From contig JAVHJL010000002.1 of the NCBI GenBank assembly GCA_036971715.1, positions 3,752,501 to 3,816,500 of the forward strand: a stretch of DNA of 64,000 nucleotides, read 5' to 3'. The stretch's first letter is position 1. Each line of letters starts with the position of its first letter. Shown here piece after piece: positions 1 through 9,581 of this stretch. The translations under genes were made by a program, and so were the position numbers. The DNA comes from Arthrobotrys musiformis. Taxonomy: Eukaryota > Ascomycota > Orbiliomycetes > Orbiliales > Orbiliaceae. The notes under the pieces were generated by a model, which saw only the letters and a program-made list of their open reading frames with translations, was not told where the DNA came from and searched no databases.

Positions 1-138
1 ACCTATCATGTTATTTCTATTTATTGACTTTTTTTATTCTTCTTTTCTTTTTTTCATAACAAATACGTATACGTTTACGCATATGTATAAAACAGAATGA
101 ACGCCGTTATCGGTGTTTGGAAGGGAAAGGCTTCTTAC

Positions 139-875
139 CATGGCGCGCCGACCCAGTCAAAATGCAACCAGTCGTTCAGGTTCATACCACTATTCGCACA
201 CATAATGCTGTCGGTCTGAAATACAAGAAGATATTCTGCAGGAGCCAAAAGAGTCTCATAAAACCAAAGGTTTGTAAAGGTCCTGCTAAGCTCCTGTTGG
301 CCGTGGAGGGTCAGGTTGCTAGGAACCAATTCCATGGTCAACTTTCCCAACCTTTCCCACATTTGGATCGGAAGCGAGTTGTTGAGGTGATCAATCGACT
401 TTTGAGAACCATAGAACCGGAAAGACCAGTCTGGTGGGACCACGTTCATCATGTGCAGCATGAGGGGCGCGAGTTGACCAAGGGGACGATCTTCTATTAA
501 CAGAGCAACTTTGGTTTTGTTGAAGTTGAGGATTTCGGACTTTTGCTCGACAATGTTTGGTGACGGCACATCGCCGACCGTGACATCCGAGGTTGGCAGT
601 GGGATATTGGCAACAACCGATGAGGACAAGATGTCGTCAAAAGTGGAAGGCACGGTTGGCGGGGCTGAAGGAGGAGGAGCGTCGATGATTTCGGTGTCGA
701 TAGAGCCGGGGCTGGCATCGAGAGGGTTGAATAGGAATATCGCCCAGGAGAAGATGAGCAAAGGGGGGAGCAAGAAGAGAAGCCTTCTATTCCAAGGTTT
801 CAGGCCGGAGATATTGTCCCGAAGACTGTCATATCGGACAGTGAAGTCCTTCTGCCAGTTGTTATTGTAATTCAT
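139..875 (-). CDS. DUF5672-type membrane glycosyltransferase-like protein (5' exon only)
   Basis: The frame opens at an ATG at 875 and runs about 245 residues to a GTAAGA donor at 138. No clear acceptor follows before the window edge, so the gene continues to the left. A short basic cytoplasmic N-terminus is followed by one hydrophobic segment (about residues 33-50, LLFLLPPLLIFSWAIFLF), then a Pro/Ser/Thr-rich stem and a globular part. This is the layout of a type II Golgi membrane protein. The globular part has the KVALLIEDRPL start, a central NLWFYETLLAPAEYLLVFQTDS stretch and ends in FDWVGAPW, which fits the fungal DUF5672 family (putative glycosyltransferases; from family knowledge). The open frame extends upstream of 875 without an ATG. 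Substrate unknown. Confidence 0.7.
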
Positions 876-890
876 GGCGGGCGCAAGCAC

Positions 891-1756
891 GCCAGCAAGA
901 TGGCAGCTGGTATCGTATTTTATTCCCCGTTGTTGTTTTTTTTGTTTGTTTCCGTTGTTGCAGAAGGATGGGAAGAGATGGATGACGGAGACGAGAATAC
1001 AGACTTGAGTAAGCGAGTGCCTATGTAATGTACCTCCTAGTCGAGTACTGATAAGTTACCGTTACCAGATAGGTACTTCGATGGAGGCGGTGGTGATGGC
1101 GGTGATGGTGGTGATGATGGTGATCGAACATGAGAATTGGGGAGTTCGCTTTGGGAGTTGGGAAAAGGAGTTCTGACATACTTCTTACCTACTTGGGTTA
1201 GTTGGTAACTGCCCAGGTACCGCGTATCGTCGTATATATATACCGGGTTGCCTCTGACTACCTACTTACCTCCAGCTTACCTTCTACCTAGTTACGGAGT
1301 AAGTTAGGCACTTAAGTAGGGAATAGACATCTGTCCTTAGCTTGTGTGTATACGTAGTCTCTCACCCTGTAACTAGGCAGGTACATAGGAGGACTGCCAA
1401 CCGCCAACCAACCAAGTCTGTTACCCTGTTTCCATTTCGATTTCTAAATTCGGAGCTGACACCAGCCGGGTACTACCTAAGTAAGTTAAGTATGTATATT
1501 ATGTGTTGTGTTGCATGGCCACATGGTGGCGCACCCACATGTGGCGCATTTGGTTTTTTTCCAACAACAACAATTGCAACCCTCTCGACGATGTTGATAT
1601 CAAGTAGATGTGCATGATATCATGTATCAATGCGATATCGCTTGAATTACTCCAGGCCAAACCTCACCATCTCACCTCACCTCTCATCACCTCCCCTCCT
1701 CATCACCTCTCCTCTCCTCCCCACCGAACCGGGTCCCGTCCGGCTAGCCAACAATC
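891..1756. other. Divergent spacer DUF5672 gene / MRP51
   Basis: Contains GGTGAT repeats (1087-1124), TACCTACTTACCTCC-type words (1258-1315) and a TCACCTCACCTC pyrimidine run (1667-1720) that likely forms the MRP51 leader. No gene supported. Confidence 0.5.
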
Positions 1757-3079
1757 ATGTCTTCCAAAAGCCTCGGCCCCACCGCCAACTTGATCCGGAA
1801 TTCACGCCTCATGGCAATGCCGGCGCCCTTGACCCATACCCTCTCCGACTCACAGCTCTTCCGCGCTCCTTACCCGACCCACCAGGCCATCACCACTCCA
1901 GAATCATCTCGTTCCAGGGGTGATTGGGGTCTTAAACGTTCCATCCCGCGTAAGGTCGAAAGCACCTACATCAAATACAATGATATCGACACTATCGAGC
2001 ATATGACCAAAATTGAATCCGCCCATGACACCGTCATGACCTTGAAGAAATGGCAAGAAATGGATATCCCTTTACAACTTCGGGACCAACGTGCTAGGAG
2101 TTTCACTTCTGCCTTTTATTTCGAGAATACACCCCCTCCCCCACAGGATCAACCCGACAGCGCCCAACCAATCTGGGGTTATAGGAAGAAATTCGTCCAG
2201 CATATGACCCCTGGACAACTCAAGAACTTTGTGAACAAGAAATTGGTCCCACGCAGAAAGGAATTTGAAGCATTCGCGGACATCTGGTTCAACCCTCCTA
2301 CTCTGCCGTCCGATCTATCTGGGCCCTCTTCCGCACTTCCTCAAACAGATTCTACCACAGAACCATCGCCATCACCATCGTTAGCAGCAGCAGCATCACC
2401 ACCCTCCGAGACATCTAAACTTACGACGCTGCCGAACTTTAGCATTGAGCCTCCAAGTCCTGCTTTAAAGACTGCTAGATTCGACTCCACGAAAGCCTAC
2501 AACGTCGTCCGCGAATTCCTCCAAATACCTCTTCGGGAGGTGCCCATGACAATACATCCTTCTGCAGGCATGCATTACATTCTCGATACTTCATACCTGG
2601 AGAACCATCCGGAATATGGCCCCAACCGTAACAAGGATATCCAAGCTCGGCTGATCCACAAACTCGACAGCAGAACCATTGACACCTATCGGAAACGAAC
2701 ATTTTATGTCATAGGAGGCATTGTGCAATATGCCCAGCACGAAAGCTCGTCCACAAGCGAGCAGACCTCCTACTCGATTTCCCAGGTCGTTAGGGTTACG
2801 CCCGTCGCCGCTGAGCTCGATCACCAAGGTAGAATCAGTATCGAATTAGACCGATTTGCACCGATTCAACTCTACAAAGAATTAGTTGGAAAGAACATCG
2901 CCGAAACCAAACTCAGCGAAAATAGGGATGAACTCGATTCCTATAAGAACACCTCTGCTTCCACAATTGCCCCCCTGAGGGATATGAAAGGCAAGTCTGT
3001 CGATCAGCCAGGCGACATGAACGACAGGTTGGTCTCCCTGCTAGATTTCCTAAAGGACAACAGCAAGCCCGGCCTATAA
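1757..3079 (+). CDS. mrp51: Mitochondrial small-subunit ribosomal protein Mrp51
   Basis: A single-exon gene of 440 residues with no introns, unlike nearly all neighbours. The N-terminus has the Mrp51 signature: an LGPTANLIRNSRL start, then PYPTHQAITTPESS, RGDWGLKR and a YIKYNDIDTIEHMTKIESAHD block that leads into LKKWQEMD. The family is a component of the fungal mitochondrial 37S ribosome and in yeast is linked to translation of mitochondrial mRNAs. The C-terminal half carries a low-complexity Ser/Pro insert (about residues 185-230) before a conserved region around residues 270-380. The start is the first ATG and directly precedes the conserved motif. The leader upstream (1670-1740) is pyrimidine-rich. 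Assigned from motif memory; sure of the family. Confidence 0.9.
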   Translation: MSSKSLGPTANLIRNSRLMAMPAPLTHTLSDSQLFRAPYPTHQAITTPESSRSRGDWGLKRSIPRKVESTYIKYNDIDTIEHMTKIESAHDTVMTLKKWQEMDIPLQLRDQRARSFTSAFYFENTPPPPQDQPDSAQPIWGYRKKFVQHMTPGQLKNFVNKKLVPRRKEFEAFADIWFNPPTLPSDLSGPSSALPQTDSTTEPSPSPSLAAAASPPSETSKLTTLPNFSIEPPSPALKTARFDSTKAYNVVREFLQIPLREVPMTIHPSAGMHYILDTSYLENHPEYGPNRNKDIQARLIHKLDSRTIDTYRKRTFYVIGGIVQYAQHESSSTSEQTSYSISQVVRVTPVAAELDHQGRISIELDRFAPIQLYKELVGKNIAETKLSENRDELDSYKNTSASTIAPLRDMKGKSVDQPGDMNDRLVSLLDFLKDNSKPGL

Positions 3080-3300
3080 GTCGCGTGTTTGAAGATAGCT
3101 AAAAGGGCGTATATCCGCTCCATCCGACTGTGTGTATGTAAATATCCCTAATTCCTACCCGAGTTCTTATTGCCTTCTTTGCTTAAGTACCTCTGTATAT
3201 ATGCTTGCGTAAGAACATACCACCTATAAATTTTGATGGGTTCCAGTCCTCCGATACACGAAACCCCAAACTCAAGCTTTTTTTGGCTTACACACGAAAG

Positions 3301-3341
3301 TGGAGAGAGAGAAAAAAAAAAAAAAGAGAGAGAGAGAGAGT
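3301..3341. repeat. (GA)n / A-rich microsatellite
   Basis: GAGAGAGA runs flank an A12 tract in the spacer between MRP51 and YPK1. The rest of that 480-bp spacer (3080-3563) is the 3' flank of the two convergent genes and shows no gene. Confidence 0.85.
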
Positions 3342-3563
3342 ACTTGAGTGTGTGCGCGTGTGTCAAACAGATCCGTAGACAAGTTGATATTCTAGAAATT
3401 GCTACTTGATATAACTGAACCTAAGGTTCAAACCTGCCAATGCTACAACGCGAAATGAAAGAAGATGGGGGTAGCACACAGAAAACAGCCGCGTTTGAAA
3501 CGAACAGAGAGGACTGACAAAGCATCAAAGCGCAAATTCAAACAAGCAAAATCTAAATTTTCG

Positions 3564-6009
3564 CTAATTTTGGATGCTACCGTTGCCAAGATAAGGATCC
3601 TTAACGCTCATATTCCCCTCGCCTGTGCCTTGCAGGCGACTTCCATGGTAACTCCAACCTTCGAATTGGATTTGGTCGCTTTCGGATAAACGGGCGTCCC
3701 CTTCTATGACACTGTCTGCCGGGGCTTCTCCGGTGAACTCTGGTGAAAAATTAGTTGTATCGAGTGCGTTTTCCTGTGGTAAATTTTAGCAAATGTAACA
3801 TTCAAAGAGGAGAGGGGAAAGAAAGGTGAAGGTGTCGTCGGGTCATAAATACATACCACAGCCGGCTTGAAGGTTGGTTGTATCTTCTTCTGAACAAGTC
3901 TCTTCCAGTCGATACTATCGAAAAACTTGTGATTTTTAATCTCCGCGGCCCCATTTGCACCCAATCTTTTGGTCGGATCCCTGTTCAACAGCTTCTCCAA
4001 TAGGTCTCTCGCATCCTGAGGTACGATCTCCGGTCCGTGGAATAGCAATGGGTCCGTAAGGATTTTACGGTACATCTCATTGGTGTTTTCGTCATAGAAG
4101 GGCGGCAATCCCGTCAACATCTCATAAAGCAAGACTCCAAGGGTCCACCAATCCACTGTTTTAGTATATCCCTGAGACAGGAGAAGTTCCGGTGCGATAT
4201 ATTCAGGAGTACCACAGAATGCTATCGTTGGGGTTCGGTAAGCAATGAGTTGATAAATAGCTAGGATTTCCAAGGGGAGAACTCACTGTTTGTCTTGTCA
4301 TCTTCCTTCATATTGAGTTTGCACAATCCGAAATCACACAATGCGATATGACCAGTATAATCAAGCAGGATGTTTTCTGGCTTGAGGTCCCTGTAGATAA
4401 CGTTGAATCCATGCAAACACTCTAATGCGCAAAGGAGTTCGGCAGTATAGAACCTCGAGCGATTAATATCAAATCGTCCTTCCCTTTGGAGATGATGGAA
4501 TAATTCACCACCGTTTACAAATGCCAGAACCAAGTACAGTTTCTCCGGGGATTGAAACGAGAACTTTAGTGGGACAATGAAAGGGTTGTCGATCTGTGCT
4601 AGAACGGTTCTCTCGGCTAGGGTGTGGGTGACTTCGGCTCTGCTTATAATATGGGCTTTCCGGATAGTTTTAAGGGCGTATATACGTGACGTATCCTTCT
4701 TTCTGTTCCTTCGGTTTTAATAAAGGCTTCTTCGTCGAGGTTACTCTAGAGAACAGTATTCTTACCTGACTTGCATAACTTTTCCGAAACTCCCCTTCCC
4801 AACAACCTTGAGCAAGTCAAAATCTTCGATAGTGAGAGGTTTGCTCTAATGGCACGATTAGTATGCTGCAAAGAGCACGGGAAAGAGTGCAAGTGTTTGA
4901 TACACACCGGATTCGCCACATAATCTAGCCCAATTCGAACGCTTCCGCTTCCGAACCCTAGGGTTACCCAGTCGATGCCTGCATGGCCAGGTTGCGGAGC
5001 CGCTTGGGCTGAAGATTTAGATTTAGGCGGGGTTGTCTGCTGAGGAGCCGCTTCCTCGAAACGGGGTTGTACTTTACAGCTACCCAGGAAGAAGTCGTTC
5101 TCTCTGTTGTTGCCAGTGCTCGATGGGTTCCTCAGGTACAGCTGCACGGTGAGGTCGGTCTCTCGAGACACGTCGAATTTGTATTGGTTTGCAGGTGAAT
5201 CATAAATTGGGGCATTTGGCGCAGACGATTTTGGGGACGCTGTCAAGAAGACTTCACACTTGTCGAATTCAACGACACAGTATGGCAGGTACCTGGGGTG
5301 AATTCCGCCACCATGGCTGTAACCTGTGCCCGGACGGGATGACGAGGTTCCTGGCCGGGAGCCAGGGGTTACGTAGCTGGCCATTCTGGCCTGCGACGAC
5401 GCTGGGCGCATTGAATTGAATGAACCAACCGAACCGGAGAGGAGGCCGGTCTGAGTGGTTGGGATATTGGGCAGCGTTAGGCCTTTCGCTTCGTAAAGGG
5501 TAAATACTAGCAGCCCCGGCTTGACCGTTGAGGTGACGTGGGCGCTTCCTGTCATTGTTGAGTCGGTAGAAGAGGGTGTTGGGGATGTTTTGAGTGATGC
5601 CGGGGTAATTGTCGATGTTGATGAGGATCGCGAAGCTGTTGAGCTAGGGGACGGTGTGGAGAGATGTGTCTCCTTTAGTTCTATATGGTGGAGGAGAGGA
5701 AATCAAAGATCAGTGGATCTAATGCGGGAGAAAGCATAACATAAACAAATAACAATGGAGAGATGGGGAGTATATAAAGAATCAAGGGAACGGGGGAGGA
5801 AAGGGGCAAGGGGTTCAAGGGGTAGAGTGGAAAGGGAGAGGAGGGGAAAGAGAGCCGTTGCCACCAGAGGAAGAGCAGCAGCCCAGGATATGGGGTATGC
5901 TTGAAACCCCTGACTTGCTTGAAGTCTCCAAGCATATACGCATATGTATGTACGTAGCAGAGACGGGGAGCGTTATTCTCGACTTACTCTTGGTGAGCTT
6001 CCACGACAT
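3564..6009 (-). CDS. ypk1: AGC kinase of the Ypk1/Gad8 family (TORC2 effector)
   Basis: Six exons rebuilt with consistent phase: 6009-5988, 5680-4908, 4845-4766, 4708-4287, 4221-3857, 3773-3564; 623 residues. Exon 1 encodes only MSWKLTK plus one base; spliced, the start reads MSWKLTKKLKETHL, the conserved opening of fungal Gad8/YpkA. Residues about 55-265 form the C2-like domain (PYCVVEFDKCEVFLTAS, YKFDVSRETDLTVQLYLRNP). The kinase follows: P-loop GKGSFG (281-286), Lys305, YRDLKPEN with Asp399, DFG Asp417, and activation-loop TNTFCGTPEY with Thr433 as the PDK1-type site. The tail has a hydrophobic motif FEGWSY around Ser595, the TORC2-type site. The family controls sphingolipid synthesis and membrane stress responses. 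Intron 1 (307 bp) is long for this window, and the 5' leader is packed with triplet repeats. Confidence 0.93.
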
Positions 6010-6011
6010 GG

Positions 6012-6012
6012 T

Positions 6013-6045
<33 letters not shown>

Positions 6046-6165
6046 CGATGATGACGATGGCGATGGTGGTTGGTGGTGGTGGTGGTGGTTTGAGGAGATG
6101 GAGGCGGAGTGGAGTGGAGTGGAGTGGAGGTGGAGGTGGAGGTGGAGGTGGAAGTGGAAGTGGAG
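6012..6165. repeat. Triplet/pentamer repeats in the YPK1 5' leader
   Basis: Directly upstream of the YPK1 start codon lie a (GAT)n run at 6012-6060, a (GGT)n run at 6063-6089, a GGAGT pentamer run near 6108-6128 and a GGTGGA/GGAAGT run near 6128-6160. On the coding strand the leader is CAT/CCA-rich up to the ATG. Spurious long frames arise here on both strands. Likely length-variable. Confidence 0.85.
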
Positions 6166-6542
6166 ATGTAGCAAAGAAGTGATGGTAAAAGCACCCCCTT
6201 CAGCATGCAGGCATGGATACGGAGTGTTGATGGTTTTGGGGGGGTTTTGGAGGGGGGAATGCTGTTGCTAACTCTTGCTGCGTAACGAACGACACAGTGA
6301 CGCTGCTGTTGCCGGCGAGTTGGGCTGGCCTGCTGGGAATTGAGACCCTTCCCACCTACTTTTTTGCAGCAACACGTTTTGTTCAGCTCGCGAGATAATA
6401 ACCAACAGACAACACAAAATACCTCTTACAGAGTACGCTGGGCTTTAAAAAAAAACCGTTCCCGATCGGGGATCGAACCTGCTAAAAGAGAAGGCCAAAA
6501 AGAAATAAGAAATAAAAAAAATTGAAAAAAAAAAAGAAGAAA
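6166..6542. other. Spacer between YPK1 leader and tRNA-Arg
   Basis: This stretch between the YPK1 leader repeats and the tRNA holds no gene that I can support. The only structure is the orphan B box with its T run at 6447-6483 and an A-rich stretch at 6505-6540 that is the tRNA terminator on the other strand. Confidence 0.5.
6447..6483 (-). promoter_or_regulatory. Orphan Pol III B box with T9 run (tRNA 3'-half relic)
   Basis: On the minus strand the sequence reads GGTTCGATCCC, a perfect B box, followed by the palindrome TTCCCGATCGGGAA and then nine T residues that look like a Pol III terminator. The expected T-stem partner and an upstream D-arm/A box are missing, so it is not an intact tRNA. 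It lies 64 bp beyond the 3' end of the tRNA-Arg gene and past that gene's own T-rich terminator. It could be a tRNA relic or an extragenic B box; function not shown. Confidence 0.45.
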
Positions 6543-6642
6543 CGACCATAGCAGAACTCGAATCTGCAACCTCTGCTTTACTGGACTGCTGTTAACTGTC
6601 AGACAGTAGGAGAGCAACGCGCTACCATTGCGCCATATGGCC
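6543..6642 (-). tRNA. tRNA-Arg (CCT) with a 28-nt intron
   Basis: Read on the minus strand, a full cloverleaf can be drawn. The acceptor stem GGCCATA pairs with TATGGTC (one G-U) with discriminator G. The D arm is GCGC-AATGGTA-GCGC. The anticodon stem TTGCT pairs with AGCAG (one U-G) around loop CTCCTA..A, giving anticodon CCT. The variable loop is AGGTT and the T arm is GCAGA-TTCGAGT-TCTGC. The 28 extra bases sit after position 37, the standard place for nuclear tRNA introns. A T-rich Pol III terminator follows at 6542-6525. The anticodon assignment depends on the intron placement. Confidence 0.8.
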
Positions 6643-7310
6643 TGTGATTGTTGACGTCCGATCCCCAAACTGCTATTTAGACTCCTTGAAAATCTCCACA
6701 ACAGCATGCCAAACAACAGCCGTCGGGTTGGTACACACATTAATATTAGTACAGAGGATAAGATATAGCAATACATGCATTGTACATAAAATACACCACA
6801 ACATACTTACTCTAGGTACCTAGGTACTTAGGCACCAACTTAGGTACTTAAGTAGATCCCTCGGAATTGGAGAATGTATTAAATAATTAATTAATTACAG
6901 TCTGGTACATGCTCACAGCAAGACATGCCCTATAAAAGGTATCTGGGTAAATATAAAAAGTACAGAATACGTGTATACTGGGGTTCCCGCTCTTCTTCGC
7001 AAAAGAAAAATTTAGAACGCCAGGTCGAAACTCTCCGAGAAAAAAGCCTTAAAAAAAGAAAATAAAATAAAGAAAGGGAAAGAGGAATCTAGAATAACGA
7101 ATGAACAGGTGAACATGTGGCAACAAATGGAACGGGAGCGTTAAATATATTCATATGGGGGAGGGGGTAAAGAAGAAATCGAATCATAAAGAGAGGCCAA
7201 ACTCCATACCCAGCCAAGGAATGCGTATAGTACAGTCCGGTATTGATAAATATGATAACAAAGGAGAGCCGTAGGTCGAATAGTCAAAGTATGCTCACAA
7301 GTACAAGACT
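6643..7310. other. Spacer between tRNA-Arg and the Zn2Cys6 gene
   Basis: No coding frame is supported. The stretch carries an AGGTACCTAGGTACTTAGG-like word cluster near 6813-6856 and AT-rich runs. The right part would hold the 3' UTR of the Zn2Cys6 gene. Confidence 0.5.
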
Positions 7311-9560
7311 TCAAGTCTGAAGGTCAGCAAAGGAGAAGAGATTCCGCATCAATTGTGCACTCTGAATGTTGTTTGTGAAAGTTATTTCCTCGTTTCTATC
7401 CTCCGCCAACGCCTTTATTGCGGAGAGAATATTCGTCAAGGGCTGCCAGAATTTGTCTTGGGTGTCGCTCATCCCAGGTACCCACTCTAGGCGAACTGTT
7501 TCGTCTTCCCAAAGCTTTGATAAGAAAGTCCGAAACGGGATAGGATATAAGAATCTGAATCGATCGTGATATCAGCACAACGTAAATAAGATTGTATATG
7601 TACATTTATAATAAATATATAAATGTTTTAGAGTTAGATCTAAACATACCCTAGCTGTTCTATGTCATGGAGCCGCGCTCGGAGAAACATTCTTAAATTC
7701 TCTGCGGGATTGAACGCTGCTGCCATCCCGAGAGCTAATTGAAACGGCAATAGTGACGCCTGTGGGCCGTCGGACTCGTGGGGGGATGCCACTGCTGCTA
7801 CAAGGTCACAAATTGCGGCGCATTGCCCAGCCATGTATTCCTCGTCAAACTGATACAGTACACTGCGCTGGTGATGTATAAGCATCCCAACAGCATGAAC
7901 TTCTGCGAATACATAGTTCATTTGGGCCTGTGTTATGGGAGGGGTTACCCGAGTTGTAGCCCCAAAGTCGGAAAACTGGCCCCAAAATAACTCAATATCC
8001 TTTGACACAAGGACCATAGTTTGCTCATAAGATTCGTAGTCGCAAATTCCATTGAACCGTGCGTTCAAAACATTTACCACCCGCATTATAATTCGACGGC
8101 AAGATGATTCGGCGCTCAATGCCAACCAATAAGGGCTTTCGGGGTGTTGGGCAAGCTGGGTCCGGCAGGAATTATAGGCTGCATCATACCATTCTAGATC
8201 GAGTATCGTGGAAAGACCGGCAATCATTGAGACCCCGAGGTCGATTCGAGTAAACCAGGAGAAAATAGGGTATCCTTCTGTCGTATCGAGGATTGACTGG
8301 GGCGAAAACAGAGATTCTAGAATCATGTACGCCCCCTTTCGATGTTCGATCAGGTTTGCCCAATCCCCGAGGTATTCTTCAAGAGTAGCTAGCTGGAGGA
8401 CAGTGAGGAGCGTGAATACATCCGGAGGTAGGTTTTCTTGAAATGACTCTCGTAGGGAAACGATTGCTCTATCATGTAGCCCAAAAAAGATCTCTGCTGA
8501 CGATGGTGTTCGATCTAGCCCTACAGTACGTGCCTCATTTATAAAATAATGAAGTGCAGAGAATGCGACAACCGAGTAAAGAAGTGCATCATTCTGCAAT
8601 GCGTAGGACAGCAATGCATCGTTGAAGAAGCATGATGAGTCACTCTTTAGTAAATAATGACGAAAATTAATATTTCGGCGATGATATTGGAGCCAAAAGT
8701 TGATGTCAAATTTATTCGGAGAATTTTCAATTTGAGTTGATTCCGGCGCTGTCCCATCGACTGGCAGGGTTGAAACCATCGAGCCAGAACGGGAATCATG
8801 GGTATACAGAGGATAACGAGGCTCTGAGTAGCTGTCACCGCTATACGCTACACCGACAGGGCTTAGACTTCTTTGTGATCTGGTTGACCCCGGGGCCGAT
8901 TGAGCGAGGCTTGGTGAATCCAGCGGGTATGCACTTAAAAAACGAAAGTCGACGGAATGGATATCGGAGAAATAGGCATCGGATTCCATATCCTCGGGAG
9001 AAGGGCTCTTTTCGGGGGCCGGGGCAGAGCTAGAGGTACTCGATTGTTTCCTTTTGGTTCTTGTACTCTTCGGCGTAGATGTGTCCGGAAAAGTGCATTT
9101 TCGACCACCTTTCGAGCAGCCTGTGATTGGAAAGTGTGAGCCTTTGTTTTAGAATTGGAGGATAGTATCTTTTAGATGGATACTCCCGCAGGGTTAAGAG
9201 GTGGATGTAGCTTACGTTCACAGATGGGCCTCGCTTCGTCACACTGGGGATTGGTTCCGTTCAATATCAGTACAAGCTACTCGGGTCGTTTTAACGGAGC
9301 TTCCTAACCTTCACACGGCGGGCACGACAGGTGAAGCAGCCCGATCTTGTTCGGCGATGTTTAATATGTTCACTGGCTCCGCCAAGGTCCAATCTCATCT
9401 CGGATTTCTGCCATCTCTGCCCGGAGGACGAATTCATATGATCCATGGCAAAGGCTTCTTGATCGTAAATGATTGTTGAGTAATTGGAAAGTGCGTGGAA
9501 TCGAGGACCAGCTTGGGCTGGCTGTGTGAACAACGGATAGGACGAAACGGTTTCCGGCAT
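7311..9560 (-). CDS. Zn2Cys6 transcription factor with Fungal_trans_2 (DUF3468) domain
   Basis: Four exons with consistent phases: 9560-9309, 9243-9216 (a 28-nt micro-exon), 9120-7650, 7554-7311; 664 residues. Splicing joins CFTCRARRVK to CDEARPICER and CSKGGRKC, giving Cys75, 78, 85, 92, 95 and 102 in C-x2-C-x6-C-x6-C-x2-C-x6-C spacing, preceded by KHRRTRSG. A Ser/Pro/Lys linker follows with a basic TRTKRKQ patch and then EDMESDAYFSD. The long C-terminal helical region (FNDALLSYALQNDALLYSVVAFSALHY and onward) matches the fungal regulator middle domain. The first in-frame ATG is at 9560; the open frame continues upstream without ATG. Target genes cannot be inferred; its neighbours are housekeeping genes. 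Confidence 0.88.
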
Positions 9561-9581
9561 TATCTGGTCAATTGGGATCAC

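Noticed and set aside
7311..9560. A secondary-metabolite cluster around the Zn2Cys6 factor
   Set aside because: Neighbours are housekeeping genes; no PKS, NRPS, P450 or transporter lies nearby.
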